This document shows, in pieces, positions 16,043 through 25,776 of a stretch of 64,000 nucleotides of DNA (position 1 is the first letter of the stretch; every line of letters starts with the position of its first letter). Made by a program: the position numbers and the translations under genes. Origin of the DNA: JAGWBJ01 sp034423015 (lineage in GTDB: Bacteria > Chloroflexota > Dehalococcoidia > Lucifugimonadales > JAGWBF01); assembly GCA_034423015.1 (NCBI GenBank), contig DAOUJG010000016.1, forward strand, positions 1-64,000. Reading direction: 5' to 3'. Below the pieces are notes generated by a model. The model had not been told where the DNA came from, ran no database searches, and was given only the letters and a program-made list of their open reading frames with translations.

Positions 16043-17887
16043 GTGCCCATCATTGTGGTCGAGTGTGTCGCGGGGAAGTCGAGAGCCCGGAGCGCGCCCT
16101 TGAGAAACCTGTCTGAGCTTCTGGTCCATCTCCTCAGGAAGGGTACGACCCTGGACCGGTCCTACGTGTCCGTGGCCCGGGACTACTGCCTCGTATGCGA
16201 GAGGGCCATCGGTGAGGCGCCTCTCTACGTCAAGTACCGGATCTGCCCCGAGTGCAGGTTCCACTACAGCCTCACGGCCCGGGAGCGCATCGACCTGGTG
16301 GCCGACGCGGGCAGCTTCAAGGAGAGCAACCGCTTCGTCAAGTCCCTGCACCCCCTCTCTTTCTCCAACCGCGGCTCCTATCCCCGCAGGCTCTCCCAGG
16401 ACCAGGCCAGGACAGGGCTCACCGAAGCCGTCGTAACGGGAAGCTGCACCATCGACGGCATCAAGACCATGATCGTGGTCCTGGACTTCGGGTTCATGGG
16501 TGGCAGCATGGGGAGCGTGGTGGGCGAGAAGGTGGCACTCACTTTCGAGGAGGCGGCGAAGTCCTCCGTCCCCCTGCTGGCGATGGTCAGCGGCGGCGGC
16601 GCGCGTATTCAGGAAGGGGTCCTCTCCCTCATGCAGATGGCCAAGACGGTCACCGCCGCCAACAGGCTGAGGGACAAGCAGGTCCCCTTCGTGGTGGTGC
16701 TCTCCAACCCGGCGACGGGCCACGCCTACGCCAGCTTCGCCAACCTGGCGGACCTGATCTTCGCCGAGCCGGGCACCCTCATAGGGCTGGTCCCCATGAA
16801 GACCCTCAGGCAGGCGTCGAGAAAGCCCCTGCCCCCGGACGCCCACACCGCCGAGGCCCACGTGAAGCTGGGCCTGCTGGACGGCATCGTGGACCGGGAG
16901 GAGATGAAGGAGAAGCTGGGCACGATCCTGAGCCTGCTCAGCCCCGGCGACCAGGCCAGGTCCAACGGCAAGGTCCCCTCGGAGGACACGGTCGACGTGG
17001 CGGAGCCGGCCGACACGGCCCGGGTGCTAGAGACGGTCCACCACCCCCGCCGGCCCACGGCCCAGGACTATATACAGTCCACGGTGGACGATTTCATAGA
17101 GGTGCGTGGGGACCGGGTCAGCGGCGACGACAGGTCGGTGGTCGGCGGGCTGGGATACCTGCTGGGCAAGCCGGTGGTGATCATAGGCCAGGAGCGGACC
17201 AACGCCCAGCCCGGAGACCTCTTCCACACCTACCCCGAGGGGCTGCGCAAGGCCCGGCGCCTCATCGACCTGGCAGCCCGGTTCAAGCTCCCGGTGGTGA
17301 CCCTCATCGATACCCAGGGCGCCCACCCGGGCCTGGAGTCCGAAGAGCAGGGCGTGGGCAACGCCATCGCCACCACCCTGTCCCTCATGGCGGGGGTGCC
17401 CACTCCCATAGTGTCGGCCATTGTGGGTGAGGGGGGGAACGAGGGGGCCTTGGCCCTGGGCATCTCCGACAGCATCCTGATGCAGGAGTACGCGGTCTAC
17501 TCCCCCATCCCCCCTGCCGAGGCGGTCTCCAGGATATACGGAAACGCCCGCATCCAGCGGGAGCGGTCCGACGCCATGACCCTCATGGCCCACGAGTGCA
17601 AGGCCCTGGGCATCGTCGACGAGATAGTGCCCGAGCCGGAGGGGGGCGCCCACACGGACCCCGAGGACGCGTCACGCCGGCTGGGGACCGCCATCAGGAG
17701 ACATCTCTCAGCCCTGGAGAAAGTCTCCTCCAAGAAGCTCACGGAGAGCCGGTACAAGAAGTTCCGCAACATGGGGGAGGACTCCAGGCACGCCAAGGCG
17801 GCCATGCGCCGGGAGGTCTCCCTGCTGCAGCACATAGTAGCGAAACCCAAGAGGGGCCGGGGCAAGAAACAGGCGTCCCGCGCCTAG
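16043..17887 (+). CDS. accDA: Fused acetyl-CoA carboxylase carboxyltransferase (beta-alpha)
   Basis: This 614-residue protein joins the two carboxyltransferase subunits normally made as AccD and AccA. Residues about 40-300 are AccD-like, with the zinc ribbon Cys49, Cys52, Cys68, Cys71 and the crotonase core GGSMGSVVGEK. Residues about 345-600 are AccA-like (PTAQDYIQ, DTQGAHPGLESEEQG, GEGGNEGALAL). It transfers carboxyl from biotin to acetyl-CoA, giving the malonyl-CoA used by FabD. No biotin carboxylase or carrier gene is nearby. The start is uncertain: GTG 16043 or an in-frame TTG near 16100, which still keeps the zinc ribbon. Confidence 0.88.
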   Translation: MPIIVVECVAGKSRARSAPLRNLSELLVHLLRKGTTLDRSYVSVARDYCLVCERAIGEAPLYVKYRICPECRFHYSLTARERIDLVADAGSFKESNRFVKSLHPLSFSNRGSYPRRLSQDQARTGLTEAVVTGSCTIDGIKTMIVVLDFGFMGGSMGSVVGEKVALTFEEAAKSSVPLLAMVSGGGARIQEGVLSLMQMAKTVTAANRLRDKQVPFVVVLSNPATGHAYASFANLADLIFAEPGTLIGLVPMKTLRQASRKPLPPDAHTAEAHVKLGLLDGIVDREEMKEKLGTILSLLSPGDQARSNGKVPSEDTVDVAEPADTARVLETVHHPRRPTAQDYIQSTVDDFIEVRGDRVSGDDRSVVGGLGYLLGKPVVIIGQERTNAQPGDLFHTYPEGLRKARRLIDLAARFKLPVVTLIDTQGAHPGLESEEQGVGNAIATTLSLMAGVPTPIVSAIVGEGGNEGALALGISDSILMQEYAVYSPIPPAEAVSRIYGNARIQRERSDAMTLMAHECKALGIVDEIVPEPEGGAHTDPEDASRRLGTAIRRHLSALEKVSSKKLTESRYKKFRNMGEDSRHAKAAMRREVSLLQHIVAKPKRGRGKKQASRA

Positions 17888-17929
17888 GGCCGGCCCATGC
17901 CGGCGGGCAGCGGGAGGGGACGGGGGCCG

Positions 17930-18751
17930 CTACTCCTTGGCTTCGGCCAGGGCCGCGAGCCCGGCCTTCACCCTCTCGGCCACCGCCCGGTACTCATCCA
18001 TCACCTCGGGGCTGGACAGGACCGTGGGCTGGGACGTGTCCCGGTAGTCGGACCGCAGGCTCAGTGAGCCCAGGAAGGGCAGGTCCATCTCGCTGGCCAG
18101 GTCGGCGCCGGCCCCTTCACCGAATATCTCCCCGGTGTAGTTCTCCACGACCCCGAGCACCTGGACCTTGAGCTTCCGTATCATGTTGATGCAACGCTTG
18201 GCGTCCAGGTTGGCAAGCTGCTGGGGCGTGGTGACCACCACGAAGCCGTCCAGGGGCAGGGCCTGCATCACGGTGAGCGGAGCGTCCGAGGTGCCCGGCG
18301 GAAGGTCGACCACCAGGTAGTCCAAGTCGCCCCAGGCCGTCATCTGCAGGAACTGGTTGATGGCGTTGTGGATCATTGGCCCCCGCCAGATGATGGCCTC
18401 GTCCTCGTTCTCCTGGAAGAAGGCCATGGAGATGACCTTGACTCCGAACCGCTCCGAGGGGACGATCTCCCCGTTCTGGTAGACGGGCTTCTCCTGGATG
18501 CCCATGGCCTTGGTGACGTTGGGGCAGTCTATGTCCACGTCCAGGAGGCCGACCCTGTTGCCCTCGCTGGCCAGGGAGGCCGCCAGGTTGACCGCGACGG
18601 TGGTCTTGCCCACGCCCCCCTTCCCGCTGTACACCGCCACCTTGTTCTTTATCTGGCCGAGGCGCTGGGTTATCTGCCGCTTCTGCTGCCAGGTGCGCTT
18701 GATGGCCTCGAGGCGGGCGTTTTCCTGGGGAGTGGGCGTGGGGGTGGTCAT
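17930..18751 (-). CDS. Mrp/NBP35-type P-loop ATPase lacking the CxxC motif
   Basis: A 273-residue deviant-Walker ATPase. The P-loop GKGGVGKT is at 43-50, followed by DVDIDCPNV and the switch VVDLPPGTSDAPL. Mrp/ApbC proteins carry and deliver Fe-S clusters through a CxxC, usually CPHC, about 60 residues before the C-terminus. At that place this protein reads VVENYTGEIFGEGAG with no cysteine. It also lacks the N-terminal MIP18-like domain, but such a protein is encoded separately just upstream at 18824. It may be a variant scaffold or a regulatory ATPase; the Fe-S role is inferred from neighbourhood and family. Confidence 0.8.
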   Translation of the reverse strand: MTTPTPTPQENARLEAIKRTWQQKRQITQRLGQIKNKVAVYSGKGGVGKTTVAVNLAASLASEGNRVGLLDVDIDCPNVTKAMGIQEKPVYQNGEIVPSERFGVKVISMAFFQENEDEAIIWRGPMIHNAINQFLQMTAWGDLDYLVVDLPPGTSDAPLTVMQALPLDGFVVVTTPQQLANLDAKRCINMIRKLKVQVLGVVENYTGEIFGEGAGADLASEMDLPFLGSLSLRSDYRDTSQPTVLSSPEVMDEYRAVAERVKAGLAALAEAKE

Positions 18752-18823
18752 GGATAACCGCCGTGGACAGGCTGGCCGCGGCGGGCCCGCCGCGGCCTCG
18801 GGGTCTAAAGCGGGGGAGGCAGC

Positions 18824-19135
18824 CTAGTCTATGCCCAGGAGCTTCTTGCCGTCTTCGCTGATCAGGTCGGGGGACCAGGGGGGGTCGAAGGTCATCTCGA
18901 CCTGCACGTCCTCGACGCCCTCCACCTCGGAGATGGCCCACTCGGCCTGCTGGGCGATCATTGGGCCCATGCCGCAGCCGGGGGCGGTGAGGGTCATCTG
19001 GACGTAGACGTCCCCCTCCTCGATCTGGATGTCGTAGATGAGCCCCAGGTCCACTATGTTGACGGGTATCTCGGGGTCGTAGACGTTCTTGAGCACGTCC
19101 CGGACTTCTTCGCTTGTCAGCGTGGCCTCTGCCAT
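18824..19135 (-). CDS. MIP18/DUF59-family iron-sulfur assembly factor
   Basis: A 103-residue single-domain protein. It shows the family pattern YDPEIPVNIVDLGLIYDI, the conserved cysteine in LTAPGCGMGPM, and the end DPPWSPDLISEDGKK. MIP18/SufT/PaaD-type proteins help insert Fe-S clusters into target enzymes. ATG 19135 has GGAGGGAAG at a good distance; an upstream in-frame start at 19183 adds 16 residues outside the family. The Mrp-like ATPase lies 72 nt downstream on the same strand, so the two likely act together. Confidence 0.88.
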   Translation of the reverse strand: MAEATLTSEEVRDVLKNVYDPEIPVNIVDLGLIYDIQIEEGDVYVQMTLTAPGCGMGPMIAQQAEWAISEVEGVEDVQVEMTFDPPWSPDLISEDGKKLLGID

Positions 19136-19237
19136 GGCTTCCCTCCGCCTGTTTGCTGGGACCGACTGGCGAAATTGTACCAACTCCCTACGGGCCTCGT
19201 CAAATTCCGCCTATCTGAGAGAGAACTACACAACACT

Positions 19238-19534
19238 CTACGGAGTCTGCGGCGTCTCGGAAGCATGAGCCCCAAGTAGCGGTTCGCAGCGTTCCTCGAC
19301 GTCGCCCTCGACTGGCTGCCAGCGGATGTACGCCTCTTGCATCAGCGTAAGGCACTCCACCAGCGCGTCGTTCCCTTCCTGCTTGGCCTCCAGTATCTCC
19401 TGGTCTAGATAATTGACCATGAAGGTCTGGTATCCGGGGTTAAAGATAGGGGCTGGTTCTGAGGCCGCTGGGGCCTCGGGTCCACACACCGACGCCAAGG
19501 CCAAGGCGATCGCGGCTGCTGCCAATGTCCTCAT
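19238..19534 (-). CDS. Small predicted secreted protein
   Basis: A 98-residue protein of unknown function. It begins with a hydrophobic Ala/Leu-rich signal peptide (MRTLAAAAIALALASVCG). A Cys at 17 could be a lipid attachment site, but the preceding residues fit the lipobox poorly, so a cleaved secreted protein is equally possible. The mature part is acidic, with two further cysteines (VECLT and ERCEPL) that may form a disulfide. AAGGCGG precedes the ATG. It lies between uvrB and the Fe-S genes with no obvious functional link. Confidence 0.55.
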   Translation of the reverse strand: MRTLAAAAIALALASVCGPEAPAASEPAPIFNPGYQTFMVNYLDQEILEAKQEGNDALVECLTLMQEAYIRWQPVEGDVEERCEPLLGAHASETPQTP

Positions 19535-19582
19535 GTGTACCGCCTTGGCGGCGAGAATCGTGGGCCTGCCGCCGCCCGCGCC

Positions 19583-21610
<2,028 letters not shown>

Positions 21611-21631
21611 GCTCCAATACCACCATCCCAG

Positions 21632-22222
21632 CTATGCGCCCGCCGACCCCTGCAGGGCCCGGCGGACCCGCTCCTCCAGGGGCAGTCCCGCCGCGTCGCT
21701 CAGGCCCGCCACCATCCGCCGCGCCTCTGGGCCGCCGTAGCCCAGGGCCATCAGCGCCTCGACCGCGTCGCCGTCCTCCCCGGCCGGGAACGCCCCGCCG
21801 TCCCGCCCGGCCCCCAGGGCCGGGAGCTTCCCCCGGAGCTCCAGCACCAGGCGGCCCGCGCTCCGCTTGCCGATTCCCGGCACCCTGCTCAGGGCGTCCA
21901 CGTCCCCGGCTGCTATCGCGTCGGCCAGGTCCCGGGGCTCCAGGGACGAGAGGAGGGACAGGGACATCCTGGGCCCGATGCCCGAGACGCCGTTCAGCAT
22001 CTGGAACAACCCCAGCGAGTCGGCGGAGGAGAAGCCGTACAGCACCAGATCGTCGTCCCTGGCGTAGAGCCGCGTGTGGAGCCGCACCTTCTGGCCGATC
22101 TCCCCCAGGTCCCGGACGGTGGAGGCGGGGCAGGAGACCCGCAGGCTCACAGCGCCGCCGACTTGGACCTGCACCCAGTCGGACCCCCGGGCCTCCAGGA
22201 CGCCGGTGATACCCGTAATCAA
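21632..22222 (-). CDS. ruvA: Holliday junction DNA helicase subunit RuvA
   Basis: A 196-residue RuvA. The N-terminal OB domain starts MITGITGVLEARG; two helix-hairpin-helix motifs follow (LNGVSGIGPRMSLSLLS and LSRVPGIGKRSAGRLVL); the C-terminal domain III (VEALMALGYGGPEARRMV) would contact RuvB. It binds four-way junctions and stimulates branch migration by RuvB, which is not in this window. The start is TTG at 22222, with GGAG 8 nt upstream. It lies 42 nt after the ruvC stop. Confidence 0.95.
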   Translation of the reverse strand: MITGITGVLEARGSDWVQVQVGGAVSLRVSCPASTVRDLGEIGQKVRLHTRLYARDDDLVLYGFSSADSLGLFQMLNGVSGIGPRMSLSLLSSLEPRDLADAIAAGDVDALSRVPGIGKRSAGRLVLELRGKLPALGAGRDGGAFPAGEDGDAVEALMALGYGGPEARRMVAGLSDAAGLPLEERVRRALQGSAGA

Positions 22223-22264
22223 CTTCCGTGCTCCAACGCGGGCCTGCCCAGGGCGGCTCCCACC

Positions 22265-22777
22265 CTACCGCTCCAACCGGCGGTCCAGCACGTCCTCCGC
22301 GTGCCGCTGGTGCAGGTGGCACAGGGCGATGGCCAGGGCGTCGGCGGCGTCCGAGGGCTGGGGGACCTCCTCCAGGTCCAGCACGGTCCTGACCATCTTC
22401 TGCACCTGCTCCTTGCTGGCCGCGCCGTAGTTGGCGATGGAGCGCTTCACCTGGGCGGGAGAGTACCGGGACACGGGCACCGCTTGGCCCGCGGCGGCGA
22501 TGAGCACCAGCGCCTGGGCCTGGCCCACGGCCATGGCCGAGGAGACGGACCGGTTCTCACCCCGGCCCACGAAGGGCGCCTCGACGGCGACCGCGTCGGG
22601 CTGCCAGATGGAGATCATGTTCAGGACGTGGGAGTGGAGCTGGTAGAGCCGCTCCTCCAGGGGCAGCGACGACGGGAGGGACACCGCCCCCCAGTCCACC
22701 GCGTTGGGGGGGTCCGCCTCCTCCACCAGGCCGTAGCCCATCCGTATGGTGCCCGGGTCGATGCCCAGAACTCGCAT
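22265..22777 (-). CDS. ruvC: Crossover junction endodeoxyribonuclease RuvC
   Basis: A 170-residue RuvC. The RNase H-fold acidic residues are visible: Asp7 (LGIDPGT), Glu in VAVEAPFVG, and the pair in PSDAADALAIALCH. It cuts Holliday junctions brought by RuvAB. ATG 22777 begins the family-typical MRVLGIDPG; longer in-frame sequence upstream is out-of-frame yebC coding DNA. The gene follows yebC by 32 nt, the common yebC-ruvC-ruvA order. Confidence 0.96.
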   Translation of the reverse strand: MRVLGIDPGTIRMGYGLVEEADPPNAVDWGAVSLPSSLPLEERLYQLHSHVLNMISIWQPDAVAVEAPFVGRGENRSVSSAMAVGQAQALVLIAAAGQAVPVSRYSPAQVKRSIANYGAASKEQVQKMVRTVLDLEEVPQPSDAADALAIALCHLHQRHAEDVLDRRLER

Positions 22778-22809
22778 GCCGGCCGGTCCCTCCCGGCGCC
22801 TCGCCGCTC

Positions 22810-23571
22810 CTAGCCTTCCTCCCGGTACCTCTCCAGCACCTGGTCGGGGAAGTCGGCGTTGCTGTACACCTTCTGCACGTCCTCCAGCTCCTCCAGGCTG
22901 TCCAGCAGCCGGAGGGTCTGCTCCGCCTCCTTGTCCCCCAGGGAGAGTACCGACTTGGGCTTCATGGAAAGCTCGGCCGAGGAGGCGCCCACGCCGCTGC
23001 CCTCCAGCTTCTTGCGCACCTGCTCCAGGGCCTCCGGCGCCGTGTATATCTCCACGTAGCCTCCGTCCACCTGCACGTCCTCGGCCGCGGCGTCGATGGC
23101 CAGCAGGGCCACCTCCTCCGCGCTCTCCTCGTCCACCTCCAGGGTGATGACGCCCTTGTTGTCGAAGTTCCAGGCCACGCAGCCCGTCTCTCCCAGGCTG
23201 CCCCCCGCCCGGGTGAACACCGACCGCACGTCCGAGGCGGTGCGGTTGCGGTTGGGGGTGACCGCGTGGAGCAGGATGGCCGCCCCCCCGGGGCCGTACC
23301 CCTCGTAGGTCACCTCGTCGAGCTGCTCCCCGGCGTCCCCCCCGCCCGAGGCCCGGAGGATGGCCCGCTCTATGGTGTCCATGGGCATGTTGCGGCTCCG
23401 GGCACGGTCGATGGCCAGGCGAAGGCGGTAGTTCAGGTCCGGGTCGCCGCCGCCTCCCTGACGCACGGCTATGGCGATCTCCCTGCTGAGCTGGGTGAAC
23501 AGCTGGCCCCGGCGGGCGTCGGCGACCCCCTTGGCCCGCTTGATGGTCGACCACTTGGAATGTCCGGACAC
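22810..23571 (-). CDS. yebC: YebC/PmpR family protein
   Basis: A 253-residue YebC/PmpR-family protein. The N-terminus MSGHSKWSTIKRAKGVADARRG and the block GYGPGGAAILLHAVTPNRNR are diagnostic. Members act as transcription regulators and, in some bacteria, as translation factors that relieve ribosome stalling. The start codon is GTG 23571, preceded by AAGGGGGTGG. It is the first gene of the yebC-ruvC-ruvA-uvrB run. Confidence 0.95.
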   Translation of the reverse strand: MSGHSKWSTIKRAKGVADARRGQLFTQLSREIAIAVRQGGGGDPDLNYRLRLAIDRARSRNMPMDTIERAILRASGGGDAGEQLDEVTYEGYGPGGAAILLHAVTPNRNRTASDVRSVFTRAGGSLGETGCVAWNFDNKGVITLEVDEESAEEVALLAIDAAAEDVQVDGGYVEIYTAPEALEQVRKKLEGSGVGASSAELSMKPKSVLSLGDKEAEQTLRLLDSLEELEDVQKVYSNADFPDQVLERYREEG

Positions 23572-23715
23572 AGTCCCACCCCCTTGCAGGCGGCTATACT
23601 CCGTGGGTGAATCTTACCACATCGGGCCCCGAGGGAGACACACGGCCCCCCGGTCCTCGGCCGCCCTGCAGACCCCATACGAAGGCGACGAACACGAAAT
23701 CCTGCTGAAATTCCT

Positions 23716-23745
23716 TTGCACCCAACGCGTGCCTCCTGATACAAT
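23716..23745 (+). promoter_or_regulatory. Predicted promoter for the small gene at 23788
   Basis: TTGCAC (23716-23721) and TACAAT (23740-23745), 18 nt apart, lie about 40 nt before ATG 23788. The gap 23572-23787 separates this gene from divergent yebC. Confidence 0.55.
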
Positions 23746-23787
23746 TTATGGGCTAGCTGCTAATCCGCTGGAATCGGGGAGGAGCCA

Positions 23788-23976
23788 ATGCCATACTGGT
23801 ACAAGGCCCTGAACATACCGATAGACACGATGAAGGACGTGGAGGCCATCCTGAACCAGTACGGCAAGGACGGGTGGAAACTGGTCGAGGGGTCCATTGC
23901 CCATGGCATCACCGAAAAGGGCACCCACACGCCCGTTGCCTTCACCGGCATCCTGGAGAAATTTCTCGTCGACTAG
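23788..23976 (+). CDS. Small DUF4177-like protein
   Basis: A 62-residue protein. The pattern of an aromatic-rich N-terminal strand (MPYWYKAL), a middle helix and YGKDGWKLVEGS resembles small DUF4177-type proteins, in which a Gly-Trp-Glu/Lys segment is the main landmark. No function is known to me for the family. GGGGAGGAG lies 5 nt before the ATG, a promoter precedes it and a perfect hairpin follows, so it appears to be a real single-gene unit. Confidence 0.7.
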   Translation: MPYWYKALNIPIDTMKDVEAILNQYGKDGWKLVEGSIAHGITEKGTHTPVAFTGILEKFLVD

Positions 23977-23998
23977 CCCGGCCCGCGCGGCAAGACCG

Positions 23999-24019
23999 GG
24001 CGGGGCGCCTCGCCCCGCC
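23999..24019 (+). terminator. Hairpin after the 23788 gene
   Basis: A perfect 9-bp GC stem (ggcggggcg / cgccccgcc) with a 3-nt loop starts 22 nt after the stop codon. No T-run follows, so termination may be partial. Confidence 0.5.
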
Positions 24020-24080
24020 TCCCCGTTGGCGGTGCTTGGCCTCCTCTAGTGCGCCAGGCGTCCTATAATAAGGTAATCCA

Positions 24081-24467
24081 ATGGGCCTCTTCAGGGTAGA
24101 CATGGAAGTAGCGCACCCGACCGCCCCGGTCTTCCATCGGGTCAACCCGGTGGTCGACACCGGGGCGGCCTACTCCATGCTCCCGGCCTCCCTGCTGGAG
24201 CGCCTGGGCGTGTCCCCCTTCGAGGGCGAGGAGAAGTGGTCCACCCTGGCCGACGGCAGCAAGTGGATGTACTCCATGGGCGAGGCCCGCTTCCGCGTAC
24301 CCCGGGTTCGGTTTCAGAAGTGGGAGAGGACCACGCCGGTCATATTCGGGCCCGAGGACGTGTACCTCCTGGGGGCCGTCTCCCTGCAGAGCTTCGGGCT
24401 GATCGCCGACACCACCCACCACAGGCTCATCCCCAACCCGGAGCTGTACCTCGTCGGGATGCCCTGA
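24081..24467 (+). CDS. Retropepsin-like aspartic protease domain protein
   Basis: A 128-residue single-domain protein with the aspartyl protease motif VVDTGAAYSMLP (Asp-Thr-Gly) at about residue 24 and, near the end, LLGAVSLQSFGL, matching the hydrophobic-hydrophobic-Gly motif of clan AA. Such bacterial one-domain proteins would act as homodimers. No signal peptide or membrane segment is visible, so it is probably cytoplasmic; its substrate is unknown. TATAAT at 24064-24069 is only 11 nt before the ATG, which suggests a very short leader. The stop is followed by repeat DNA. Confidence 0.75.
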   Translation: MGLFRVDMEVAHPTAPVFHRVNPVVDTGAAYSMLPASLLERLGVSPFEGEEKWSTLADGSKWMYSMGEARFRVPRVRFQKWERTTPVIFGPEDVYLLGAVSLQSFGLIADTTHHRLIPNPELYLVGMP

Positions 24468-24480
24468 CGCCCCGCCCCCT

Positions 24481-24513
24481 CCCCTGGGTCCCGGCCTTCG
24501 CCGGGACGACGGG
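24481..24513. repeat. Short dispersed hairpin repeat, copy 1
   Basis: The core is an 8-bp stem, gtcccggc / gccgggac, closing a cttc loop, with flanking cccctggg. A second copy lies in opposite orientation at 29928-29958, with a stem base pair changed on both sides, so the hairpin is preserved. Confidence 0.65.
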
Positions 24514-24602
24514 TTGGGTGGCCCGCTTGCCCTCCCCGTCGCGCCGCCTGTCCCACCCTGGTCGCTCCCGAAAACCGGGAGCCCCTGCCCCCCACCCCAC
24601 CC

Positions 24603-24798
24603 TGTCATTCCGAGCGCCCACTCCGTCATTCCGAGCGTAGCGAGGAATCTCCCGTCAAAACCAGCAGCAAGCGGCGCCGTGGCGGACCCTGGGGAGCGGC
24701 TTGCTACACGCACGCGGACCAGAGATTCCTCGCCTCCGGCTCGGAATGACAGGCGTGGCGGCTCGGAATGACAGGCGTGGCGGCTCGGAATGACAAGG
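24603..24798. repeat. Palindromic dispersed element, copy B, with 22-bp tail array
   Basis: A partial left arm at 24603-24615 is followed by a complete element at 24625-24751, with arms gtcattccgagcgtagcgag (24625 on) and gattcctcgcctccggctcg (24724 on). The right arm then runs into a tandem array: 22-bp units beginning ctcggaatgaca start at 24740, 24762 and 24784. The roughly 75-bp interior has no coding potential. The arms match copies A and C, while the interior does not. Confidence 0.75.
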
Positions 24799-24857
24799 GG
24801 GCGGCTGGGTATGACCGGCGGGGCGTCAAGAGAAGCGCATGCTGCCGTCGCCTCCGT

Positions 24858-24887
24858 TGACAGGCAAGCAGCCTGTTTGGTACAGTT
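24858..24887 (+). promoter_or_regulatory. Predicted promoter of an orphan small transcript
   Basis: TTGACA (24858-24863) and TACAGT (24882-24887) are 18 nt apart. No plus-strand gene follows; instead a structured sequence ends in an intrinsic terminator 80 nt downstream. Confidence 0.6.
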
Positions 24888-24893
24888 GGGCTC

Positions 24894-24975
24894 TATTAGC
24901 ACCCATGGCTTGTTGATTGACAATCCATGGCAATGAGATCCACGGGGTTGTCGCTCGGCAACCCCGTGTTTTATT
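24894..24975 (+). ncRNA. Candidate small RNA
   Basis: Predicted transcript of about 80 nt between the promoter at 24858-24887 and the terminator at 24941-24975. Its 5' half holds a hairpin built on two copies of ccatgg near 24904 and 24925, with inner pairing ttgt/acaa and a loop of about 6 nt. The 3' half is the terminator hairpin. It has no ribosome binding site plus frame that I can find. The last bases overlap the stop codon of the NYN-domain gene on the other strand, so an antisense role is possible. The assignment rests on the promoter, two hairpins and T-run alone. Confidence 0.5.
24941..24975 (+). terminator. Rho-independent terminator
   Basis: A perfect 10-bp stem, cacggggttg (24941-24950) and caaccccgtg (24959-24968), with an 8-nt loop is followed directly by ttttatt. 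The T-run is on the plus strand. Confidence 0.75.
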
Positions 24976-25330
24976 GGCGCCAACAGTCTGCCAGATAGGC
25001 CTCGTCGATTCTTATCACCCGGTCGGCTACGTCTCGGAGCGCTTGTGATGACCCCTCGTGGCCGAATAGTGTGACCTCGACGTGCCGGCCAAAATCCTTG
25101 ACGGCCTGGAGAGCGTCCTTGAAGTCTGTATCCCCGCTGACCAAGACAGCTACGTCGTAGTTGGCGCGCGTTCCATGCACCAACATATCGGTTGCCATCT
25201 TCACGTCGATACCCTTCTCATAGGTGGCGCCATTCGGCCAGTCTCGGTAGATTAGCCTTCCCAGCCGTACCGTTGCGTGGTGGAGGCTCCGTGTCCCGGA
25301 GGATGCCGCCGTAGAGCGTGGCGGGTGCAT
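24971..25330 (-). pseudogene. NYN/LabA-like domain protein, N-terminus apparently missing
   Basis: The 119-residue frame contains the C-terminal two-thirds of a NYN (PIN-like) nuclease domain: KGIDVKMATDMLVHG followed by AVLVSGDTDFKDAL, with the acidic residues of the active site. The expected first strand with its own catalytic Asp (usually VDGxN or IDGxN), about 40-60 residues earlier, is absent. The first 20 residues (MHPPRSTAASSGTRSLHH) look like non-family sequence. I read this as a 5'-truncated or frameshifted relic, though a short functional variant cannot be excluded. Its 3' end overlaps the candidate small RNA. Confidence 0.55.
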
Positions 25331-25583
25331 TCCGCCTGACCTGCCTTATCGGCCAGGGCGCCCTCCCGATGCAAGAAGCCCCCCCAGGGGGGTCACGGCG
25401 GCGTCATCCCGCTCCGCCGTGACCGTGACACCTCCCCACCCCGGCACCCCTCCGTCCCCGCCCGGGGCGGAACGCCTTCCCCGGCGGCCCTGGGCCGCGG
25501 ACTGTGTGCCGAACGGCCCTCCCCGCCCCGGCGGCGCGCCGGGGCCCTCCCCCGAACGGCCCCCGTCTTGCGCTGGAATCCTC

Positions 25584-25612
25584 TTGACATCCCGGTTATT
25601 TCGCGGTATGCT
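25584..25612 (+). promoter_or_regulatory. Distal predicted promoter of the large secreted protein gene
   Basis: TTGACA (25584-25589) and TATGCT (25607-25612) are 17 nt apart. The transcript would have a leader of about 330 nt before ATG 25950. The gap 25331-25949 holds no gene that I can support; its content is this promoter, the hairpin at 25651-25695 and a second promoter. Confidence 0.6.
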
Positions 25613-25650
25613 CCCGTAGGTGTTTCGCCCCTGAGAAGCGGCCTACGATT

Positions 25651-25695
25651 ACGCAGCCGAGTGCATCCATACACATGCTCCCAACCCGGCTGCGT
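25651..25695 (+). other. Structured 5' leader element
   Basis: A perfect 9-bp stem, acgcagccg (25651-25659) and cggctgcgt (25687-25695), encloses a second small hairpin formed by gcat and atgc around 25663-25678. It begins about 30 nt into the predicted long transcript. It does not match any riboswitch consensus I know. Confidence 0.45.
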
Positions 25696-25746
25696 CGTTG
25701 TGTAGAAGGCACGCCACTTTACGCGCGAAATGTCGCCTGCGGTACC

Positions 25747-25776
25747 TTGACACGGAAAACTGGGGGATGATATAAG
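25747..25776 (+). promoter_or_regulatory. Proximal predicted promoter of the large secreted protein gene
   Basis: TTGACA (25747-25752) and TATAAG (25771-25776) are 18 nt apart, which would give a leader of about 165 nt. With the distal promoter it makes a two-promoter arrangement. Confidence 0.5.

Noticed and set aside
13607..16861. A 1084-codon open frame on the minus strand
   Set aside because: It is a GC-driven shadow of rnj, ftsK and accDA: no ribosome binding site, no family motifs and extreme Gly/Arg/His composition. Similar shadows lie opposite most other genes.
22777..22810. Unusual overlap between yebC and ruvC
   Set aside because: With the family start at 22777 the genes are 32 nt apart; the overlap exists only with an unsupported longer frame.
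24625..24751. Insertion sequence
   Set aside because: Inverted arms are present, but the element is too short for a transposase and encodes nothing.
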